Source: Pelargonium nanum (taxonomy: Eukaryota > Streptophyta > Magnoliopsida > Geraniales > Geraniaceae). From it: DNA of 28,534 bases. A model generated the notes under the pieces. The model did not search any database, had not been told where the DNA came from, and worked only from the letters and a program-made list of their open reading frames with translations. Both the position numbers and the translations under genes were made by a program. The stretch lies in the NCBI GenBank assembly GCA_036897485.1, contig JAYMTF010000898.1, positions 1 to 28,534 on the forward strand, read 5' to 3'. Shown here in pieces: positions 10,501 through 22,500 of the stretch (position 1 is the first letter of the stretch; each line of letters starts with the position of its first letter).

Positions 10501-13500
10501 TGAATAAAGATTTGGTCTGTGTGGAAAGATATACAGTTCACATGTTCATATAGGGAAAAAGAAAGATATCACTCTCTCTCAGGAGTTTCACGCCAGTAAA
10601 TGCTAAGTTACTAAAGGGATTTTAGGTCACAAACCATGCTAAGAACAGACTACAGAAAGGGGCCTGCATTCTAACTTTGGCTGAAAATAGAAGGCATCAT
10701 CACCAAAAACAGAACCCACTGCTTCTCAAATGAAGCCAATGAACAAGATGATGATGCCCAAGAAACCATGCTATTGCTAGTGGCTGCATCATAAAGTAGA
10801 ATCTTTCTTCTTAAGTGACACCTTAAAAGAGCCAAAGACAATAACAACAATAATAATACATGCTTTATATGAAAATGCTTATGGTATTCAACAAAATACT
10901 ACAAAAAGCAACAAATATTATCAGTATTTTTTTAATAAAACAATAATTATACATACTTTATTTGAAGATGCCAGATATCCGTCCTATTTAAGATTGGGAA
11001 GAGAGAATATTCTTTACCTGCCCTTCAGCTCTTAGCTCACTGGACTCAGATTGTGAAAGCTCTGTATTTGAAACAGGCCTGTCAACAGCAGAGAGTAACA
11101 TATTTGTTGCAAACAGCTCCACATTCTCTAATATGTAGCTCAGCAGATAGAGCTTATTTGCTACCTGTCAACTCAAATAGAAGAAAGTTTCAATCATCAC
11201 AGCTTAAATTTCGTTTATACATGTGAGAAACCCTACCAACAGCTAGAAAAGACCCATTAACTAGACCCTACAGAATAAATTAGAAGTGAATACCAGACGT
11301 ATAGCTTTTGCTCGTATTTCATCTTGTGAATGGATCGCACACTGCAAATGAAAAATAAAATCATAAGCAACAAATATCAGTAGAGAACATAAATATGATA
11401 TTAGGTGAGAAAAATGAGTGTAGGTAAGACAGTCGTGTATGGTTATTTTTTTCCTATGGAATATGAGAAGCATTAATCATAGGGGATCAAGCAATAGGGA
11501 ATGCCCCCAAGAATCTAATTAAAGATCCTTTTCACGCAGATTACAAATTGATGTAAGCTCACACAATATCCAGCTGATGGTAGATAACCCAGATACCCAT
11601 AATTGCCTACATGTGTATGCATACATTCACAACAGGACGGCACTCATTATTTCTACAGGTCCTTTACCACTTTCTTGAGCAAATGATAAGCTACATGTGT
11701 GGGTATAAACGCACAGCAGGATGGCCCTCATTATGTCTTCTACAGGTCCTTCACCACTCTCTTGCGCAAATGATGTGCTAGCATGCAATTATACTTAAGT
11801 ATAGGTCAAGATTACAGCAAATGGGGGCCCTCATTATATGTCTTTCTTCTATTTCCCTGTTTATGGGACCGATTAGGTGAAGATAAGATAAGCCATTCTC
11901 ACAAAATATTTTTACAAATTCATGGAACAAACAAAACTAAGGAACTGGTAAACTATTTTGAATAAGCCATTCTCATACTTCCCAGTAATTATTTCAACTT
12001 CTAAAAACAAGCATATTGACTGCAGATAAAAGTAAATTCATAATTAGAACACTTAAACTTACTCCAACCTAAAAGCTTAATATGTTAATCGGACGACCCA
12101 ACTAGTATAACAGCTGTCTCATATTCCACACATTACCAATGTGGGATACTTCAACACTCCCCTCACGTACAGACATGCTCTACGTATGGACCAAGAATAA
12201 AACGGAGAAGCAAGATAAACAAGCCACACAGGCTCAAGACCAAACCAGCTATAACTCCATGATAAACTTCAACCTAAAAGCTTAAACTGTTAGGTGGATC
12301 ATGGATGGTCCAATTAGTATATCAAGCCGTCTCAAACTCCTCATTTTCAATGTGTATACTTCAACAGGAAATATATTGTGCTACAAGATTCTAATGCCCA
12401 GATTACCTTCAAAACTATACTTAAGCAGGCTTGTCGGTTACATGGGCGTCCCAGTATCAAACTCCATACAGCACCAAGGCCTTGGGTAACACGCTCAGCA
12501 TCACGAACAACTCTTCCACTCTGATCAATAACATCAGCATAGCAGAGATCTTCCAGAATTTTTAAGGCAGATTCAGGAAGATGTGGAACTTCACCAAGAA
12601 GCCTGCTGAAAGACTTGTCTGAGGCCGGAAAGTTGTCCAGCAAAGACTTAGCCTACATTGAAAGGCCGGAAAGTTGATCATCATATAATTAAAGATACCG
12701 TTACACTAGCTACAAAGTGCTTACCACTGTCAAGAGGAATTTTTCATATGCAGCAGCAGCAGCCAACGAAGAGTTCTCATTTTGATCTGCAACCATGAGA
12801 GAACGCAAATGATACAGGATTTGCAATACAAGCTCATGTCCCTGAAAAACAAATTGATATTAATAAGAAGTTGAAAGGAGGGGGGTCTAAAGAAGGTCAT
12901 AAAAAATAATATTAGTTGAAAAGATGTCTAAAGAAAAATGCTTGGAAAGAAGAATCAACTGCCAATGCCAAAAGGTCGAGCAATCAAATTTATTCAGGTA
13001 TTGACCCATGTAGAGAAAAGCAAATTTGAAAGGCTACCATCCCCCAGCACATACCTTTTGCTCTTGGTAATCCACAACAATATGTTTCTGCAACATTGTT
13101 ACCACATCATCATCGGCATAAGCCTGTGAAAATAATAGCATATAAGTCAACATATAAACTGTTAAAAAAGGTAATTCATTCATCTATTATTTACATCAGG
13201 AGTGATAAGGAGATGACAACAGATCAGTGGCAAGCACGCATTGTAGAGTCGCCAACTCAGCTATCTGGTGCCAGCAACCAAGGATTAAACACACCATAAT
13301 TCAAATATTTACCATCTTCATCACAATTGTTGCAATTCCTTAAGAGTTGAACTGAATGTCCAATATCACTCCCGGTGGATGAGAATTAAACAAAAGAAAA
13401 ATCCAATCATGGACATAGACCAGATTCGGGAAAGTTTTCTTTCCCTCTGTACTCTCTTCTCTCTATTGATAAGAGTACTCTTTTGCTGATAAAAAAAAAT

Positions 13501-16500
13501 AGCTCTCAGCCAAGATCTAATATGAAGGACAAATTAGGTAGCTCCATAGAACAGCCATAGTACAAAACCATTAAAAAAGCAGTGTGTACAAAGGATTCCA
13601 AGGCTGGTTGGAGAGTAGTGACCAAGCCCATGAAGCCCACACGATATACATGGAGATCGGAACAATGCATATACTCCCAACCGGAGGAGATTAAGCAGGC
13701 CGAATTAGCCAAGTGACCATCAGCCGAGAAGAGACACACAGAAGTTACTGATGATAAAGAAAGAAGATGGACAGAGAACAATCCAAACAGAATCTGTATT
13801 AGATTACTAAAGTACAAAACATACACATCCTATTCCAACCAAAATTGGACCTCATTACTCAGATGTCATATCAAATTTTTTGGTTAAAAAACACTGTACC
13901 CGACTCATATTAACCAATTGGTACAACAAAAAGAGAACAAGCTCATAATATACGTGACGGAGAACAGTAACCAAGAACTAAAAATCTGAGAGAGAGAGAG
14001 AACCAGAGAGAAGATGATAATTAAGGCGAAAAAGGGGAAACAATAGAAGAAAGGGAGGTACAGAAGAAACAATAGAGAGACAGGAATTCAATAGTTCAGT
14101 ATACAATATTCCAAAGTTAATTCCTAACTATAACATATTAAGAGTATTTATAGGAAAATCAACCCATCAGAAATAGGAAATCCTTAAACAACTCATAGCA
14201 AATAGGACACCAAAATAACAACTAAATAGCCTAGATAACATAGAAACCCTATTTAGACAGTTCCGCGCAGATTTGTCAAGTGACAACAGCAGATGGGCCA
14301 AAGAAAGACACATTCTACAATAAATCAACCAAATAGGCAAATAAGTTTGACCTACCTGAACAACCAAACGGGCAAGTAATACCATGCGTGTCAAGCTACA
14401 ACTGGTACCCTGTAAATGTTTGTATGACACAATAATCCGTTCAACAGCCAGATTCCTCACATTTCTTTGCTCCTCTTCAGGAATCTCAACATATAACGGA
14501 AGTTGGGGCAAGTCCAGACAGATCTCTTCGGAAGCAGATGCATTTGAAACAGATGGAGAATGCTGCTCAACTTCTAACGAAGATAATGTCTCATCTGCAA
14601 CTGTAGCTGCAACATCTGGAAAATCTGGAGCAACTGAATCCTGGTCAACTTTCCAAGCAAGAGAAAGTGCAGGATCTGAAGTATCATCGACCCCTGGAAT
14701 GGGGAGCCTTTCGGCCCTTTGCTCGGGTCCATCTGGAACATCCTCTTTCGGGGATAGTTGTCCAGTTCCAGAAACCAATGGGCTTTCTAAGATGTCATCA
14801 TCAATCTTAGATTGGGATGTCATAAGTTCCAAGGAATTCTCAACAGATGCCCCAATAGGAACTGGTTGAGGCTTACTTAAGGCATTTGAATTATCAAAAT
14901 CAGATTGCATGCTACCACCAATCTCCGAAGCAGGTACTGATGGAACTTCACTGGGTGTAGCTACACGCCGAGGATCCAGGCGACGGGGATCCTGAAAGAA
15001 GATAACTAATTGTTCAGTTTAAACTGATATAGGTAAAACAAATGTCTGATACAATAGATAGTACAGAAAAGCAGTGATAAGAATCTAGTCACATTACCCT
15101 TCTTGGATCTCGTTTAGAATCTGCCGGGAGATTATTGACAATGGAGGTATCTGATAACGCTGTGCTGGTTGTAGTGATTGAAGAGGACGGTATTTGTGCA
15201 GGGAAAACTGGTGATTGCACGGGAACTGTTGGAGTAGATGTTGCAACAGCTTGACCTGAATTACCAAGAGAACCAATTTGTTGATTTACTGGTAAGTTCC
15301 CAGGCCCCGTGAAAGGTGGTGGAGCCTTAGGCAAGTGCTTCATGTTAGTTATTACTATATCAGCCAATAAATCAGGCTGAACTTTCGAAATAAGAATTTC
15401 TAATGAATCAGCTCCCCTTTCTCCTTCTGCAAGTAAAGCACCAATCATAGCAATCATTTGTTCCACAGGAGTCAGATCAATATCCATCAAGGTACTGTTG
15501 GGAGTTAAACCATTGGCAGAAACAAAATCCAGCGCAGAATCATTTGTTTGAGCTGGCAAAGCTGAATGCGCATTGGTACTATAACGAACCCGCTTGGAAG
15601 CCACCTCATAACTATTTATTGGGTCTTCATAATCATTCGCCATAGACCTTTTCTTAAACAGATCCCCTGAAAAAGGTGGCTGGTTTGCCAATTGATCATC
15701 CTGATTTACAAAAAGTATTTTAAAGTGAGGCAACTGAAACTAAAAGTCCAGAACTTATGAGAAAATCATTTGTACAGTTGATAGTAATTGAGCATGTTAA
15801 TTACCTTGCCCAACCTGGCGTCACGAGAAGCGCGTTCAGCCTGTTTCATCATTTTATCAACCTGCCTAAGAACTTGATCAGCCGCATCCCCAGCATTCAT
15901 TGCTCTTAGAACCCTAAGCAATCTATCTTTGGACTGTGATAAAACATAACACAACTTGTCAACCATAATAGTAACAGACAACTACTAGGTCTCTATTATC
16001 ACGAATGACCCAATAGACCGCAAGAACTTTCATGTCCACAGAGCACAATAGAAAGAGCCCAAACAATACAACAACAAAAATTGTAGTTTTGAGCTCAAGG
16101 GTTCCTAACTCAGAAAGTACTTATTTATAGAGCAGTAGATTCATATGTGCTTCCCTACTAAAAAGTACAATAACATAAAGTCAAATTATATGGTCAAAAC
16201 ATAAAGTACTGCAGCAGATAGAGAATAGGTCAACTGATCTATAGTCAAATGAAGAAAGATGAGAAAGGAAAACAGGTATGGATGTAGTTTGATGTATAAA
16301 TAAAAAGACAGATACATGAAGTCTTACCTCTATAATGGACGGATGAGTACATCTTAGGAATCCCAAAAAAGCGGTTCTAAAGCAGTAGCGGATACTTGGA
16401 CCATGACCTCCCTTCACCACCTCAAAGTTTGGATCAAAATCAAGCAGAGCAGAAAGAACAGTACTATAGTGGATGGGCCTCTTCCTTGCTACCGCTGCAA

Positions 16501-19500
16501 GACTGTCAAACCATGCAAAACAACTGTTAGCCAGAAATAACAAACTGAAGAAAAGTGAAACTAACATCCCAACAGAACAATTAGATCATGAACAAAAAAA
16601 AACACTATTACAACAAGCATTCAGTAAAATGGACAAGGGTGCTCAATAAGGGGAACACATGACAAAATTTACTCCCATCTTGGGATGCAGACATTGAGTA
16701 GCATCCCACGATGTCTTTGTCCCATGTAGAAAATCAAACTTAAATAGAGGATCCTTCCCAGTATACAGGCACATACTAACATTCCTAGCAATACCAGATT
16801 CTCTTTCAATCCTTTCCACAACTAGACGCCTAATTCCTATCTAGCTGTCTAAGTCCATGAAATCATCAGCATCTAAAGAAGTCATGCATACCCAAATAAG
16901 TAAATAATTAATACACCAGTGTCTAGAACATTGCACAATGGATTGATCAATTACAAGAAACAATATTTAAATTTATTGAAGACAGAAAAATTCTGTAATA
17001 GCAAAATATGTTCAGTAAAATAAGTCACAAGAACATCTCAGAGATAATGAAACTGGACCCTCATGTTCCTACTGACAATGACCGAGGGCAGTTTTGTCAC
17101 AAGAATGTGTGACAAAGAGAGGAAAGAGCACAAAACTTGGAAGGAAGTATTACTATACATACAGGAGGAGAATAATTTGTGAAACTAATAAATAGTAAAA
17201 GACCAGTTACAAAACTCCCCAAATAGAGCTGGCTATTTCTATAGATTTTGAACAGCATAAGCAAAGGTTTCCAGTTGAAGAGTAGGAAGCAACGCACAAA
17301 AATTAGGTTATCCTGCAAGTTCTTTGTCCAAAGCTCCAATATAATTAAGTCGAGGATCAGCAAATTAGAGCAGAAACTTTCAAAGTCATTGAACATACTG
17401 ATGAGAAACTGCTTGTCACAGATATATTCAAGTACAGAAAATTAGTTGCTGATTATTATACTTTGAAGTTTTGTGCATGTCTTGAATTACTAAATCTAAT
17501 GATTTGATCTGAACAAATCTATTGACTTTCAAAAGTAACTATCTTCTAGTTTTTAAGAAGTAATAGAAGCTATACCAAATACTTCCAGAGTAGATTTTAT
17601 AACAAAACCAAAAGATCACAAGGGAAAACCAAGCCATACACAAAAACTAGTCCAAGAACAACATTTAAAAATTCACAACTCCAATGTTGTATCTAATAAG
17701 ACACACACAAGCATACAACATACTGAATGTACCCCCTTATTGAAACTTCGCCACAGATCTATTTCCATTTTATTAGCTCCCAAGAAAAAAAATCAATGTT
17801 GTTGGAGCCAAATTCCCGAACAATAAATTTTAAGATACAGAAAATTTCAATGGAAAGAACACAACATATCAAACTGTCAATCGTATATAAAAGAAAGCCA
17901 GCAGTCATTTTTCCACCTCCAATTAAGACAAATAGTATGCCAATTGTCGATGATTACAGGGAAATACTCATAAAATGCAAGATGTTCATTTGCATTTTAA
18001 TGCTTTATGTTACAGCATAAAGAAAATCTTCAGAACGCATAAGATGCTTGCTATTACTATGCATCATATCCTACTGTCATCTATATCACATCCAAACATT
18101 GTGATAACACTACAGCAGACATAGCCTAAAGCAACTCAATATCACTGTAAACATTGTTGTCCTTACCTTATATAACTAATTATTGCATCATAAACATAAT
18201 CATTAAACATCTTACCCCACAACCACCAAGTTTTCATAACAAATCCAATGTCAAAATGATACTATAAAATAGGATTTTTAATGACTGATCAAACACATAT
18301 TTTTCAATATACATATTTCGGTCTACCAAATCAGAGAAGCAAAGGGTCAATATGAAATCCAACACCAAATAAACACTGAATACCAGATCAAATGCATACA
18401 GTTCACCACTGTGCAAATGAGCAATAAATATATCTGCCAAAATGTAAGTACGAGTGTCAAATCCAACCTCAACTTTTACCAGCACCAAAAACTCACAGAA
18501 CATGATTAAATAAGCACCTATGTATGTAACACTATTCTTAAAAAAATATCTGAAATTCCAATAAATTCATTTCAATCTGATAGTCTATGTTTCTTGTACT
18601 GATTGTGGTTACAGTGGCACAACTTGAATCTCAAAATAATGTGCCTCCATCTTATGCATGCATCTCCTTCATTCACAACCTCCCCAAAAGTATTCTTCTG
18701 ACTATTAACTCTTGTTTAATCAAACTAAAACATCTTTCAGGATATGCATGGCAGGCTCTATTGTGCCCTCACAACACTTAATTAATCCCTTCCACAAAAT
18801 AACTCACGGCCTGTTCTAGTCAGATACTCGAATCATCATCATCAGAATTATACTAATCTTCATTCTCCATTACCAAAACCAAAAACATGGACAACTCATC
18901 CTCAAGTCAAGAAACACTTACACTGTCTCAAGTCTTAAAAACAGAAATGTGTTTTGTGTATCAAAGTTCAACACGAGTAATCATTACTCTAAAGGTCTAC
19001 TCAGCTGTTTTAGTCAACAGCATATCCATTGCGATTTATTATAAAAAAAAATAACATAAACAGTAAAACCTAGGATATGTAACCACTTCTGCAGGGTATG
19101 CACTTGACCATACAAAGCCAACTGTCTGAAGGAACTAAACAAAAACCATGCTACACAGTTTGTGTTTTTCAAGAACTCCTTATCACATAAGGCTACACAA
19201 TTTACCTATCAAGCAAAACTTCTAATTAACCATCAATGAACAGCCCGGGAATGTACCACTTGTTACATCATATGATTCGATCAATCTAAATTTGTGCGCA
19301 CAATGGAAACCAACAAAAAGAAAATCATTTAGCAAACATAAAAATGAAGCATGAATGAACGAACATCTATATATATAAAAATAAAAAATAAAAAAAGAAC
19401 TTGTTCCAATAATAGGAAAACAATCACAACAGTGTGGATACATACCAAAGATGAAGTGTGGATCAGAAATAATTTAAGAAACTGAATTTAAGTAGATGGA

Positions 19501-22500
19501 AAAAATAGCTCGGCCAAAAATAAGAAAATTTTGGAGCTAATTAACACGATGTAACATGATGATCTTGCAAGAACCTGAGGAGGAGCTTCCTACTACAACG
19601 TCAGGTAAAAGAGCATAAACAAGGACAGGTTGGTAGAAACCTGGTGAATGCATTCACTAAGACCTGAAGAAAGAAATTGTGCTTCATCAACTGTAGGACA
19701 AAGCCATTCAGTATTCATCACAAAATTATATGCACAATGAAGGTGATGAAGATTCAAAATCCATTTTCTACAAACACTATTTAACCAAACAAGCTAAACA
19801 TCACCAAAAAAACAAAACTGACATAAAATCTTATAATCTCATCACAATTCAAATTGTCCTTTAACATGCAATTTTATTGTCCCTGATTCCCTGTTATGGA
19901 CCGAAACATGATCTGAATACGAATTTTCATATTTTCGGCAGATGAATAACGCATGATACAGAAGATACATATACTGCACAGTGATGCTTCATACCACAGG
20001 TAAACCTATCTAGCACACATTTAATTACCCCACCCATGCAGTAATCTAATCATGTGGAAACCAAGAACATGCATAACAAATCAACTAGGCATAAATATGT
20101 ACAAACAAAATTGTCCAAATTCTAATCTTCTGTCATCAACCAATTTTTCTTCTGTTGGTATTAGTAATTAGTAACTTTGCACAAATCCTCATGCTCTAGT
20201 AAACAAAATCTGAAATTGTTATAGTTTACTGTAAAACAGGGAAAGTGTTCTGCCATCCAGATGTCACATATAATTTGAACAGGTGTAAACATTGAAGTTT
20301 TCTTTAAAACATTTCAAATATATGAAAATCTATGAAATGTATTCTAAACATCAACTATTTTTGGAATTTTTTCAAGCTGTGAGATCAGTATATTGCACAA
20401 TACATCCCACAAATCCAAGCAGCTACATTATCCATCAATTCAACTATTTTAAGATCTCAGTCCCCTTCTTGTGATGTATGCAGTCTATATGTTTATGAAT
20501 GGAATACATCAAAGCAGTTGCCTTGAACTGCAACGTAAAAATCAGAGACATGTTCCCACCAGAATGATATATGTGCTTTTACAAAATTAAATATCAGGTC
20601 ATGACTATAGGTTAAGCCAATCATCTAGAACATACTTTCAATTGCAGATCAAATTTTAAGTCTTACTGTCACTCATTTGAGCTTCTCCTGACACATTTCA
20701 TAAATGGCTTCAACTACATTGCACAATAAGCATAACAGGATTTTAGGTTTTCTCAGTTAATAAGAAATGTGATAAAATTTTCAAAACAATAATGTGGGAA
20801 TTAAACTAGAGGGATTTAGCCATGAAAAATGATGAGATAATGCAGAAAGAGAATACTGAAGATTTAAAAAGAAACACTGACAGCTTCACTCCAAGACAAT
20901 TTTCTAGGCCTTCAATTCGGTTTCACAAATGAGTGCAAAATCAATAACTTCATAAATGTTGTAGTCTAATGCTTAAATGCAACTCTAGAAGCAATGACTT
21001 CAGATCACAACCACCAGGTAAATCACTTGTATGATTACCTCGTGCTTTAGCACATAGTAACCACTCATAAGTAGCTAACAAACTCATCAAGCAAAATTCA
21101 CAGCCTTCCTGGAATACCATGTTTACATAATGATAAAACTGATCGCCCAGATGCAAATGTATAACAAACCATATCTATAAAGAGAAAAAAAATTTATTAA
21201 CATAGTAACAAAAGCAAATAAAATATGTATGTATAGAACGAGGAAACAAAAGGGAACTGACAATACATGATAGCACGCACCATTATAGGTTGACTTGCTA
21301 CTGGCAACCATAATACAGAGATAACAGATATTTGTTGGATTATTAAAAACAATTTAAGTGCTAAAAAAAGAAAGAAAAACACAGTAAATATAGGAGAACA
21401 ATACCCGTTTAAATGAAATTTCGATTAATATTGAAGGTATTAACTGTGTATCAACTGTTATGGAATAATTAATACATTTCCAACACTTGAACATTTGTCA
21501 GCTGTGTGCACAAGCAGAGACACTCAGAATATTGTAATTAGATGGTATCTAACAGTTTACAAAACATAAACTGTGTCGCTTGACCACCAAATTTCTCTAA
21601 GCGCATGAGATGACCATTTTTATCCCTGTTTAACCAATCCTATCACGGGCCAATAGTGCTCCATAGTACCCAAACAATGTGCAGTCTAAAAGTGTCTAGT
21701 CCTGTAACTCCCATTATCTGAACCACCAATGCAGCAGTATCCAATGCCATTTAACTCCTCATAAGAGAGCTGGTCAGCATGCTGCAATAATACCACAAAC
21801 AAGCAGTCGAAATTGTACTATGGCCTGTTTCCATGTGTTAGTGATCCCTCCAAAATATTTGAAATAGTAAAAAACACAGGAGAAAATGTAGTTTACAGCC
21901 TAAAGTTTATCTGAAGATATTCAATAGTGTTAGTAACCTGTAAACACATAAGTATTATAGAAAACATAATCAAACATTCACAAATACAGAATGCCATAGA
22001 TTCACCTTCCTGCAGGAAAATTCTGTATCCAACAGAGACAGGAGAAGGAATAAGCACAATAAGGCTGAAAATGGAAGTCTTGGGTAAATTGCAAGGTGAA
22101 AAAGAATTCATGCAAAATTTCTTTATCGTATGCAAGAATTATTTGCATGCTCGACATGTATACAGCTAATGCACAAAGCAACGGTAGCGTATGTACTCCT
22201 AAAGAAGAAGAAATTTATTTATGCGCATAGATCCATGCTTAATAATCAATATATGCACACATCCAAACTTAATAATCAATATATGCACACATCCAACCCA
22301 TCAGACAAGCCAACTCATAAGCCGACAGATCATAATCGCATTATACCATATGCACCCCCACCCCTAAACAGACACAGCTACATTTATGTCTGTTGATATG
22401 ATTGAATCTAAAGCAGAGAGAAGAGGAAGATGAACATAAATTTGGAATTTGGAATGAAGTATAAATGAGGAAATTGTGCTAGTGCTATTTTTCCTCCTTT

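Larger units (their letters stand above)
11342..12406 (-). other. Symplekin intron 12 (1065 bp), repeat-rich
   Basis: The donor is TTGAAG|GTAATC and the acceptor is ATTTGCAG|TGTGCG. It contains an 84-87 bp tandem duplication and, nearer the donor, two copies of a dispersed-repeat-like block. Both are listed separately. Confidence 0.85.
13124..14355 (-). other. Symplekin intron 9 (1232 bp)
   Basis: The donor is GTTCAG|GTAGGT and the acceptor is TTTTCACAG|GCTTAT. Much of the interior looks like retrotransposon LTR-derived sequence, listed separately. Confidence 0.85.

Noticed and set aside
13506..13826. 106-codon - strand frame in intron 9
   Set aside because: It has no recognisable domain, lies in repeat-like sequence, and the flanking exons join without it.
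14384..14869. 161-codon + strand reading frame
   Set aside because: It is the antisense shadow of symplekin exon 9, which is in frame with its neighbours and matches the family. The + frame is Ser-rich without recognisable motifs.
16681..16708. Small hairpin TGGGATGC...GCATCCCA in intron 5
   Set aside because: An 8-bp stem alone is expected by chance in several kilobases, and it lacks microRNA-precursor length or T-run terminator context.
19551..19680. Possible C/D-box snoRNA (ATGATGA with later CTGA)
   Set aside because: Box spacing is about 110 bases with no terminal stem that I can see, and such words are frequent in AT-rich sequence.
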